A stretch of DNA of 64,000 nt from a virus, in IMG/VR virus record IMGVR_UViG_3300023174_000080, positions 54,947 through 118,946 of that record; one strand, written 5' to 3'. A program made the position numbers and the translations under genes. Below are positions 36,275 through 43,399 of the stretch, in pieces (within the stretch, counting starts at the first letter, position 1; each line of letters starts with the position of its first letter). The notes under the pieces are model-generated. The model saw only the letters and a program-made list of their open reading frames with translations, was not told where the DNA came from and ran no database searches.

Positions 36275-36886
36275 ATGTCAAAAGTATTACTTAGAGAATT
36301 TTACGAATTATGCGACGGCGGAACATGCCAAGACCTTTTAACAGAGCAAGAAAAAGCTCTTGTTAAAAGCGGCGTTCTATTTTTGACAGGTGTTATGCAA
36401 AAAGCCGATCAAGAAAATGGCAACGGGCGCGTGTATGGTAAAAAAATATTAGAACGCGAAGTACAAAATTATCAAAAAATGATTGATGACCGCAGAGCGC
36501 TTGGAGAATTAGACCATCCAGAAGATTCTGTAGTCAATCTAAAAAATGCATCTCATATAGTAACAAAAATGTGGTGGGATAATAACAATGTGATGGGAAA
36601 AGTAAAAGTATTGGATACACCATCAGGAAAAATACTTAAATCTCTTGTTGAAAGTGGAGTTAAATTAGGTATTTCAAGTCGTGGTCTAGGTAGCACACGT
36701 AAAGAAAGCGGCAAAACAATAGTTGAAGATGATTTTCAATTAATATGTTTTGACTTTGTTCAAGAGCCAAGTACACCCGGAGCTTTCATGATGAATGAAG
36801 GTAAAAATCGCGTTTATGATCCAAATAAGATTTGGACAAAAGCAGACCGCTTGAATAGATTATTAAATGAAATTGTAAAAGGATAA
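36275..36886 (+). CDS. Prohead core protease (T4 gp21-like)
   Basis: A 203-residue serine protease of the herpesvirus-like fold that should cleave scaffold, capsid and internal proteins during head maturation. The catalytic His is H81 in GELDHPE, and the nucleophile lies in GISSRG (S134 or S135), at spacings close to T4 gp21 (H85, S140); an acidic third residue probably lies in VEDDFQL. VMQKADQENGNGRVYGK near the start is also typical of the family. No Shine-Dalgarno precedes the ATG, which follows AAACTATT. The scaffold and capsid genes lie downstream, as in T4. Confidence 0.92.
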   Translation: MSKVLLREFYELCDGGTCQDLLTEQEKALVKSGVLFLTGVMQKADQENGNGRVYGKKILEREVQNYQKMIDDRRALGELDHPEDSVVNLKNASHIVTKMWWDNNNVMGKVKVLDTPSGKILKSLVESGVKLGISSRGLGSTRKESGKTIVEDDFQLICFDFVQEPSTPGAFMMNEGKNRVYDPNKIWTKADRLNRLLNEIVKG

Positions 36887-36890
36887 AGAA

Positions 36891-37310
36891 ATGTCAGAAT
36901 TTCAATATAAAGCAGGAATAAACAATGTAGGAAGTTATCAAGTAAGTGGTATACCATATGTAACTGCCTCTTTAACTGCTCCTGCTAATACTAATACACC
37001 ATTAGAAATAGTTTTTCCGTCTATAACACAAAAAATATTTATTCATAATAATCAATCTAGCGATAAACCTATTAGGATTGGTTTTAGTGCTAATGGCGTT
37101 AAGTCAAAAAATTATTATTTAATTGAAGCACATCAAACAAATGGTAAAAGCAATGATAGGATAGAATTACGAGTAAAAACTGATAGAATTTATATTCTAA
37201 GTGATGATACTTCAAATGTAACAGATATTTTTGTAGCTGCTGAATTAACAGGCATAAAATTAGATTATAATCTTGCCGCTGTTTATTCTGGCTCTGCTGG
37301 TATTGGATAA
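36891..37310 (+). CDS. Small virion-type beta protein, unknown function
   Basis: A 139-residue protein with GGATAAAGAA before the ATG. It begins MSEFQYKAGINNVGSYQVSG and is made of alternating strands with Asn/Ser/Gly turns, without Cys. It looks like a compact beta-sandwich such as a head decoration or fibre-head protein. The position between protease and scaffold supports a head role. I do not recognise a characterised family. Confidence 0.6.
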   Translation: MSEFQYKAGINNVGSYQVSGIPYVTASLTAPANTNTPLEIVFPSITQKIFIHNNQSSDKPIRIGFSANGVKSKNYYLIEAHQTNGKSNDRIELRVKTDRIYILSDDTSNVTDIFVAAELTGIKLDYNLAAVYSGSAGIG

Positions 37311-37312
37311 AA

Positions 37313-37341
37313 TTAACATTTACTTTTTTATATCTTATAAT
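37313..37341 (+). promoter_or_regulatory. Sigma70-type promoter candidate in the head module
   Basis: TTAACA (37313-37318) and TATAAT (37336-37341) are 17 bases apart. The predicted start (~37348) lies just before the Shine-Dalgarno GAGGAT of the 37363 gene. The AT-rich sequence makes chance matches likely, so confidence is moderate. Confidence 0.45.
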
Positions 37342-37362
37342 TAAACCTCTAAGCGAGGATAT

Positions 37363-37758
37363 ATGAAAAAAGAACAATTGAAGCAAATTATAAAACCTTT
37401 AATTAAAGAATGCCTTAAGGAAGTTCTCATCGAAGAGGGTTTCACAAAAATGTTGAGTGAAAGTGTAAAACCTTCAATGAAAGTTATAACTTCTAATAAT
37501 ATATCTCCAAAATTAAAAAATAATTTCGAAGAAATTTCTCGCCAAAAACAAAATCAATTACAAGAAAACAAAAAAATTATATTAGATAGAATTGGTAATA
37601 CGGGTTTTGATCCTTTTGCCGGAAGCGAGCCATTAAGAGAAGATAAAGAAGTTCTAACATCAAATCCCGGTATTGATATTAGTGGTTTAATCGGAGAAAA
37701 TAAAACAGTTTGGAGACAAACTTTAAATGCCCTTAACGGCAAGAAAGAAAAAGAATAG
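37363..37758 (+). CDS. Head-module protein with IIxPLIKECL N-terminal helix
   Basis: A 131-residue protein beginning KKEQLKQIIKPLIKECLKEVL, the helix type also seen in the 23090 and 34063 products. The centre is Lys/Asn/Gln-rich; a conserved-looking GFDPFAGSEPL segment occurs near residue 85, and ISGLIGENKTVWRQTLNAL near the end. GAGGAT 5 bases before the ATG gives a good start. It is probably an internal head or core protein processed by the protease, on context only. Confidence 0.6.
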   Translation: MKKEQLKQIIKPLIKECLKEVLIEEGFTKMLSESVKPSMKVITSNNISPKLKNNFEEISRQKQNQLQENKKIILDRIGNTGFDPFAGSEPLREDKEVLTSNPGIDISGLIGENKTVWRQTLNALNGKKEKE

Positions 37759-37761
37759 AAC

Positions 37762-38064
37762 ATGAGTAAGCGTCCAATTAATTTAGAAACAAAATTACCA
37801 AAAGGTTTACAGCCGTCATTAGAAAATAATGAATTATTGATTAATCGTTTTTTAAAAGCATGCAGTAAAGAATCCCTTGTACAATATTTATATGACTACT
37901 CAGCCTATACAAGAAGATTTGATAAACCAAGCGTATTAGAACGCCAACGTCAATTGAAATATAAACGTAATGCTAAAATAGCAAATTTGCAATCTTCTAA
38001 AGATCCAGAAGATAACTTAAAAAAGAAAAAACCCAAAGTTAAAAAGCAAATTAAGAAAGATTAA
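37762..38064 (+). CDS. Small basic protein resembling ribosomal protein bS21
   Basis: A 100-residue, highly basic protein. Residues ~25-70 (LLINRFLKACSKESL, then YTRRFDKPSVLERQRQLK and KRNAKI) follow the bS21 pattern: an RF-x2-x-C/K helix, a basic segment with F/Y-x-KPS, then an Arg/Lys-rich helix. The tail (residues 75-100) is mostly Lys. Phage-encoded bS21 homologues are known, where they may enter host ribosomes. Here it sits between head genes, so a basic head-internal protein is the alternative. It begins 3 bases after the preceding stop. Confidence 0.5.
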   Translation: MSKRPINLETKLPKGLQPSLENNELLINRFLKACSKESLVQYLYDYSAYTRRFDKPSVLERQRQLKYKRNAKIANLQSSKDPEDNLKKKKPKVKKQIKKD

Positions 38065-38149
38065 TGTGTATAATATGTTGTCATTTCACATACATACATA
38101 CTAATTAAGTAAAAGTATTGGGTTAATCCTGCTTACAGGAGAATTTTTA

Positions 38150-39592
38150 ATGTCAGATTTGTTACAACAAGCGATTATAGACGCTACTGCTTTAAAAGAA
38201 GCAGCAATAAAAAATGCAGAAAATACTCTTATTGAAAAATACTCACATGAATTCAAGAGTACAGTTCAAAGATTATTAGAACAAGAAGAATTAGCTTCCA
38301 CAGCTGGTACGCCTGAAGCAGTTCCTCCACAAGTTGCTGCGCCAGTTCAAGCAGATGCAAATGCCGCTCTTCCACAAGCAGATGTTGGCGCTCAACCTGT
38401 AGCAGATGCTATGCAAGCAGCACCAACAGCAGAAGTTGAGGCACAAGATCCATTATCAAAGATACCACCATCTTTTGCTGACGCAGATGATGAAGAATTG
38501 ATAACTATTAATTTCTCTGATCTTAAAAAGACACTTCAAGAAATGATGGGTGTATCAGAACAAGAAACAATCAATGAATCATATGCAGTTGGTAATAATG
38601 ATACACCTCCCGGTGCAAGCGGTGGCTCACAAGCTGTAGCGCCAGCAGCAGTTATTGCAGAAGACGAATCGGAAAGTGCTTCTGAGGGCGACATGGAAGA
38701 ATCGTTAGAATTAGATGAAGAATTTGCACTTGAAGAATTGCAATTAGATGAACAAGACGTAATACAAAATGATAATTCACTAGATGGCTTAAAGGCACAA
38801 TTAACATCTTTACAACAAAAGAAAGATGGAATGATGAAAAGTAAACAAGGAGAAGTAGCTTCTTTGGATACGCAAATAAAAGAATTACAAAATAGAATAA
38901 AACAATTAGAACAAAACGCCTCTAAACAACCCACCCCAGCTGAATCTGCAACCACATCAGCAGAATCTAGCACAGAAGCTTCTTCAATGGGAGAAGATCT
39001 TCAAATTACAGAAGAAGAATTGATGGAATTAGCAGAACAATTAAAAGTTGATATTAATGTTGAAGGTCAAGCAAGAGGTTATATGGGTTCAACCACAAAT
39101 GAAAGACGCATGCAACGTGATGCAGAATTAGCTGCTTCGCGTGATGATACGGCAACAGAAAAGCGTGAAGAAGAAAAAGAAAAGATGGAAGACCTTATCA
39201 AAGAAAACCTCCAATTAAAAGCAGTTAATGAAGAAATGATGAATTTGATGGAAGCATTAAAGGTTCAAATTGAAAAAATGAACCTTTCTAATGCAAAATT
39301 ATTGTACACGAACAAAGCATTGGTAAATATCTCCTTGAATGAGCGACAAAAGAATCACATTGTCGAATCAATTTCCAAAGCAGGTAGTGTATTAGAGGCG
39401 AAAACAGTTTTTGAAACACTTCAAAGCACAGTGGAGAGCGTAAAGAAGGAAGAAAAAGCTCCAAAATCACTAAGCGAAGCGTTAAACAGAGCACAATCGC
39501 CATTTGTAGCAAAGAAGTCAACCGCAAATAGTATTAATGACATGCAAGCGCATCGAATGAAGCTATTAGCTGGTATTAAAACTAATAAATAA
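38150..39592 (+). CDS. Prohead scaffold / core protein (T4 gp22-like)
   Basis: A 480-residue, acidic, coiled-coil-rich protein directly before the major capsid gene, the place of T4 gene 22. Residues 1-45 are helical; 50-190 are Ala/Gln/Glu-rich low complexity; 205-250 and 330-400 are strong coiled coils (Gln/Lys/Glu heptads). The C-terminus has a SLNERQKNHIVESI helix and ends MQAHRMKLLAGIKTNK, echoing the end of the 34063 product. The scaffold would template the capsid and then be cleaved by the protease. ACAGGAGAAT precedes the start after an 85-base gap containing a TATAAT (38069-38074). Confidence 0.82.
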   Translation: MSDLLQQAIIDATALKEAAIKNAENTLIEKYSHEFKSTVQRLLEQEELASTAGTPEAVPPQVAAPVQADANAALPQADVGAQPVADAMQAAPTAEVEAQDPLSKIPPSFADADDEELITINFSDLKKTLQEMMGVSEQETINESYAVGNNDTPPGASGGSQAVAPAAVIAEDESESASEGDMEESLELDEEFALEELQLDEQDVIQNDNSLDGLKAQLTSLQQKKDGMMKSKQGEVASLDTQIKELQNRIKQLEQNASKQPTPAESATTSAESSTEASSMGEDLQITEEELMELAEQLKVDINVEGQARGYMGSTTNERRMQRDAELAASRDDTATEKREEEKEKMEDLIKENLQLKAVNEEMMNLMEALKVQIEKMNLSNAKLLYTNKALVNISLNERQKNHIVESISKAGSVLEAKTVFETLQSTVESVKKEEKAPKSLSEALNRAQSPFVAKKSTANSINDMQAHRMKLLAGIKTNK

Positions 39593-39600
39593 CTATCTTA
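39591..39600 (+). promoter_or_regulatory. Variant late promoter element before the capsid gene
   Basis: AACTATCTTA differs from the recurrent ACTATTTAT element by one or two bases and lies 13 bases before the capsid ATG, next to the Shine-Dalgarno AAGGAG. The close spacing weakens the assignment. Confidence 0.3.
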
Positions 39601-39613
39601 AGGAGATAAATAA

Positions 39614-41374
39614 ATGAGTAACGTATTAGAGCGCCTCACAGAAGGCGTAGTTGAACGCAACATGTTGAATGAAACAAAGGCTGTAGTAGGTAAGTGGGAA
39701 GCTTCTGGTTTATTAGAAGGTTTAAAGACAGAACGTGAACGCAGCACAATGGCAGTATTGCTTGAAAACCAAGCAAAAGAATTACTCCGCGAAGCTAACA
39801 CAATGGCTTCTGGTGACGTACAAGGTTTCGCAGCAGTTGCATTCCCTATCGTTCGTCGCGTATTCGCTGGCTTAATTGCTAACGACCTTGTATCTGTACA
39901 ACCAATGAGCTTACCATCCGGTCTTGTATTCTTCATGGATTTCAAGCGTGGTACAGCAGTAGGTAACACAGGTGACCGCGTATTCCAAACTGGTTCTTCA
40001 TTCTTCGGTGATCGTTTAGGCGTAGAAATCACTGGTGGAGTTCGTTTAGATGGCGCATACACAGAAAAGGGTTTTTATAACTTAGCAAATGGTTATAACA
40101 AAAACCGTTATAATACCTTTGTACCAACTGGCAGCGTATCCGAAACAGCAGCATTTGCTCTTTCTGGCGCAAGCGACACCAACAAGGCATTAATTCGTTG
40201 GGATCCAGACCTTTTGGATGGCGTAACATATACTTCTGCTTCAGTATTACGCATTCCATTAACTGCTGTATCACAAAGTGCATTACTTGCTGAAAAAGAT
40301 GTATTTTCTCTTTCAGTAGCACAAGCAGCTGGCTATACTGCTGGCACCACTGGTGACGTAACAGCTTCTACCTTAACTGGTACAGGTACCACAGTAGTTC
40401 GCCGCTTAACAACCGTTGTAGAAGTTGCTGGCACCAAGTATTTGCAATTCGTTGTAGCAAGCAACAGCGCAGCTGCATTAGCAAGTGTTGTAACTGGTTC
40501 TCACGTAGCTCTTTCTTACCCAATCAAAGATAATTTGATTGGCGTAGGCGATCATGCTCTTGGCGCTATCAAGGGTGCAACACCATGGGGTTTTGAAGAT
40601 TCTTCCGCAATTCCAGAAGTTGAATTAAAGGTAGACAGCTTCTCTATCACTGCTGGTACCCGTAAGCTCAAGGCAGCTTGGACCCCAGAATTAGGTCAAG
40701 ACTTGAACGCTTATCACAATCTCGATGCAGAAGTAGAATTAACTTCTATCCTTTCTGAACAAATCGGTCTTGAAATCGACCAAGAAATCTTGAACGATCT
40801 TGTCAAGGGTGCTACAGCTGGCACCAAGTATTGGAGCCGTCGTCCCGGTAAGTTCGTAAACCGTGCAACTGGTGCAGATATCGGCGCAGGCGCTTATACC
40901 GCTCCACCAGACTTCACTGGTAACGTAAGCATGTGGTACGAAACACTCGTTGAAACAATCAATGATGTATCCGCAGCAATTCACCGTAAGACATTACGCG
41001 GCGGTGCAAACTTCCTCGTATGCTCACCAGAAGTTGCTAATATCTTGGAATTCACCAGCGGTTTCCGCGCTTCAGTAACAAACGATGCTGAAAAGGGTAC
41101 TGTAGGCGCAGTTAAAGTTGGCGATATGAACAAGAAGTGGGATGTTATCGTACACCCATACTTCCTCCGCAACGTAATTCTCGTTGGTCGTAAGGGTGGA
41201 AGCTTCTTAGAAAGCGGTTACGTCTATGCACCATACGTACCACTACAATCTACACCAACCATCTTCGATCCAAACACCTTCTCACCACGTAAGGCAGTTT
41301 TGACCCGTTATGGTAAGGCAATGGTTCGTCCAGACATGTACGGCCTCGTAGTTGTAGAAGATTTGGAAGGCTAG
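39614..41374 (+). CDS. Major capsid protein (T4 gp23-like)
   Basis: A 586-residue HK97-fold capsid protein. The N-terminal helical segment (to about residue 60) resembles the gp23 propeptide region, with L-x-E-type sites. Then come VQGFAAVAFPIVRRVFAGLIAND and VQPMSLPSGLVFFMDFKRG, which are hallmark gp23 segments; further on TRKLKAAWTPELGQDL and GGANFLVCSPEVANIL, and near the end PYVPLQSTP and RYGKAMVRPDMYG. Codon use is shifted to GTA, AAC, CGT, ACC and TTC, as expected for the most abundant protein. The ribosome site AAGGAG is strong and a strong terminator follows. Confidence 0.96.
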   Translation: MSNVLERLTEGVVERNMLNETKAVVGKWEASGLLEGLKTERERSTMAVLLENQAKELLREANTMASGDVQGFAAVAFPIVRRVFAGLIANDLVSVQPMSLPSGLVFFMDFKRGTAVGNTGDRVFQTGSSFFGDRLGVEITGGVRLDGAYTEKGFYNLANGYNKNRYNTFVPTGSVSETAAFALSGASDTNKALIRWDPDLLDGVTYTSASVLRIPLTAVSQSALLAEKDVFSLSVAQAAGYTAGTTGDVTASTLTGTGTTVVRRLTTVVEVAGTKYLQFVVASNSAAALASVVTGSHVALSYPIKDNLIGVGDHALGAIKGATPWGFEDSSAIPEVELKVDSFSITAGTRKLKAAWTPELGQDLNAYHNLDAEVELTSILSEQIGLEIDQEILNDLVKGATAGTKYWSRRPGKFVNRATGADIGAGAYTAPPDFTGNVSMWYETLVETINDVSAAIHRKTLRGGANFLVCSPEVANILEFTSGFRASVTNDAEKGTVGAVKVGDMNKKWDVIVHPYFLRNVILVGRKGGSFLESGYVYAPYVPLQSTPTIFDPNTFSPRKAVLTRYGKAMVRPDMYGLVVVEDLEG

Positions 41375-41398
41375 TAATTAAAAGAGAATAAAATCTCT

Positions 41399-41430
41399 AC
41401 CCCGCTACTGAAAGGTGGCGGGGTTTTTTA
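41399..41430 (+). terminator. Strong terminator after the capsid gene
   Basis: CCCCGCTACT (41400-41409) and GGTGGCGGGG (41414-41423) form a 10-bp stem with a GAAA tetraloop, followed by TTTTTT. Two G-T pairs are included. An ACTATTTATT element follows 23 bases later. Confidence 0.92.
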
Positions 41431-41452
41431 TTTGTAAAAAGCCAATAAATAA

Positions 41453-41463
41453 AACTATTTATT
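41453..41463 (+). promoter_or_regulatory. Candidate late promoter element (AACTATTTATT)
   Basis: The element lies just after the capsid terminator and 22 bases before the ATG at 41486, with AGAGGG as ribosome site. It would restart transcription for the neck and tail genes. Confidence 0.55.
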
Positions 41464-41485
41464 GTATACTTTAGAGGGATAATAA

Positions 41486-42781
41486 ATGGCACTTCCAGAT
41501 TTTTCACCTATTTCAAAAATGAGTAAGGTAATTTTGCCTGTCACTGGCAATACAGCAAATGTAAATACCTCTAGTTTACCATTTGGAGTTTATGTATCTA
41601 CAGATTATTGGAATGCCGAACAAATTGCAGCATATAAAACTGGCTCCGCTGAACAAGTGGCATTTGTTTATAAAAGATTAGGTGGTGACGTAATAGACAT
41701 AGAATTAGTTGAAACTCAAGTTCATGCTGCATATGAAGAAGCATTGTTAGAATATTCTTATTTAATTAATTTACACCAATCAAAAAATGCTCTTCCGTTT
41801 GCTTTAGGACAAGAAACCGGATCATTTAATAGTGATGGTCAGTTAACAGGTAGTAATAGTGGAAGTTTGTTGAATGCTAATTTAGCATTTCCAAAAATGC
41901 AATTTAGTTATGCAAAAAATTTGTCGATGGGGGTTAATACTCAAGTTGGATTAAACAGCAATGAACCAATTTATTCTGCATCATTTGACATCATAGCTGG
42001 TCAGCAGGATTATGATTTACAATCAATAGTTTCTTCTTCTGCTAACACAAACGGATGGCCTGTAGAAAATAAAAGAATAAATATTCAAAAAGTCTATTAT
42101 AAAACTGCTGGTGCATCTTGGAATTTCTATGGTTATTTCGGCGGTCTTAACGTAGTTGGCAATTTATCAACATACGGTCAATATGCAGACGATAGCACAT
42201 TTGAAATCATCCCAGCATGGCAAAATAAACTACAAGCTATGGCTTATGAAGATGCAATCAAAACTCGCGTAAGCGATTGGTCATTCCAAATACGCAATAA
42301 TATCCTACGTATATTCCCAGTTCCAAACGCCTCTTCTCCATTAAAATTTTGGTTTGATTTTACTGTTTCAAGTAATGCTTGGACGCAAACACCACAATTG
42401 TCTGGCTCTACTAGCACTATAGAAAGTGGAATAAATGGTGTAAATAATATGAATTCTTTACCATTTCAAAATATACCATATGATAAAATAAACAGTATTG
42501 GTAAACAATGGATTCGTCGTTTTGCTTTAGCAATTTGTAAAGAAATGTTGGGTCAAATACGTGGTAAGATAGATAAAATACCTATTCCCGGCGATTCTGT
42601 TACATTAAATGCTGATAAGTTATTATCGGAAGCTAAAGAAGAAATGGAAAAACTTCGTGAAGAATTGAAGTCTCAATTAGCTGACATGACATATGTTAAA
42701 ATTGGCGAAGATAGTTCAAAGATGATGGACGATGCTAGCAAAATTAACTCTTATGTACCAAATCTAATATTTGTGGGTTAA
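41486..42781 (+). CDS. Putative neck / head-completion protein
   Basis: A 431-residue protein directly after the capsid gene. A helical N-terminal region includes VYKRLGGDVIDIELVETQVHAAY, followed by segments typical of connector proteins (QIRNNILRIFPVP, PYDKINSIGKQWIRRFALA), and a Glu/Lys-rich C-terminal helix. Placement between capsid and sheath genes fits the neck proteins gp13/gp14 of T4, which close the filled head and accept the tail. No strict motif proves the match, so the specific equivalent is left open. Confidence 0.65.
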   Translation: MALPDFSPISKMSKVILPVTGNTANVNTSSLPFGVYVSTDYWNAEQIAAYKTGSAEQVAFVYKRLGGDVIDIELVETQVHAAYEEALLEYSYLINLHQSKNALPFALGQETGSFNSDGQLTGSNSGSLLNANLAFPKMQFSYAKNLSMGVNTQVGLNSNEPIYSASFDIIAGQQDYDLQSIVSSSANTNGWPVENKRINIQKVYYKTAGASWNFYGYFGGLNVVGNLSTYGQYADDSTFEIIPAWQNKLQAMAYEDAIKTRVSDWSFQIRNNILRIFPVPNASSPLKFWFDFTVSSNAWTQTPQLSGSTSTIESGINGVNNMNSLPFQNIPYDKINSIGKQWIRRFALAICKEMLGQIRGKIDKIPIPGDSVTLNADKLLSEAKEEMEKLREELKSQLADMTYVKIGEDSSKMMDDASKINSYVPNLIFVG

Positions 42782-42786
42782 AATAA

Positions 42787-43305
42787 ATGGCTAGAAAGAA
42801 AAAAACTAAAGCTTCAATAGCTGAAAATATCGCTAACCAACCAGAAGCACCCCCTGCTCCACTTTTTCTTGGACAAAAAGAAAAAGATTTTGTTAAACAA
42901 ATTAATGATGAAGTATCTGAAAGAATAGTTGGTCAAACAGTCACCTATTATCCTATTAGCAGAGAACATACGCACTATCATCCTGTTTATGGCGAAGCAG
43001 TACAAAAAACATTCTTAAGCCCAATAAAAGTAATGGCTCTTGTAGAATGGGAAGGCAGCAATACAACAACACAAATTTTTGGTATAGATCGTAGAACGAG
43101 CGTTACTATACATTTTCATCGTAGACGTTTAACTGAAGATCAAGATTTATATGTTCGTGAAGGAGATTTCGTATTATACGGTGAGACATTTTATGAAATT
43201 ATTACTCTAGCAGAAACAAAAAATTTATTTGGTCAAGTAGATAGCAAGTTTGAAATTGTAACAAAATGTGTTAAAGCACGCGAAAGTTTATTTAATGCTA
43301 AATAA
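42787..43305 (+). CDS. Putative neck / head-tail connector protein
   Basis: A 172-residue protein 5 bases after the preceding gene. A Lys-rich, Pro/Ala N-terminal tail (1-35) leads into a beta-rich domain (VGQTVTYYPISREHTHYHPVYGE, then VMALVEWEGS, VTIHFHRRRL, REGDFVLYGETFYEI). The VYGE...FLYGETFYEI type of barrel resembles head-closure or connector proteins that sit under the portal. Together with the 41486 product it probably forms the neck. The T4 counterpart would be gp13 or gp14, but the assignment is by position. Confidence 0.6.
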   Translation: MARKKKTKASIAENIANQPEAPPAPLFLGQKEKDFVKQINDEVSERIVGQTVTYYPISREHTHYHPVYGEAVQKTFLSPIKVMALVEWEGSNTTTQIFGIDRRTSVTIHFHRRRLTEDQDLYVREGDFVLYGETFYEIITLAETKNLFGQVDSKFEIVTKCVKARESLFNAK

Positions 43306-43338
43306 AAGTAATAATTATAGTATTTTCAAAACTACAAC

Positions 43339-43349
43339 AACTATTTATA
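43339..43349 (+). promoter_or_regulatory. Candidate late promoter element (AACTATTTATA)
   Basis: This element precedes the sheath gene by 50 bases. The predicted transcript begins shortly before a small hairpin in the leader (43363-43378). Confidence 0.55.
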
Positions 43350-43362
43350 ATAAGTTATTAGG

Positions 43363-43378
43363 CTACAATATTTTGTAG
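43363..43378 (+). promoter_or_regulatory. Leader hairpin of the sheath gene
   Basis: CTACAA and TTGTAG form a 6-bp stem with a TATT loop between the promoter element and the Shine-Dalgarno AAAGGAG. It may protect the 5' end of an abundant message; it is too weak and lacks T's for a terminator. Confidence 0.4.
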
Positions 43379-43399
43379 ACTCCCAAAGGAGAAATCAGA

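Noticed and set aside
38075-38104. ATG after TATAAT starting a 9-codon frame before the scaffold gene
   Set aside because: Too short, no ribosome site, and the CATA repeats nearby look like simple sequence; the TATAAT may still be a promoter part but has no -35.
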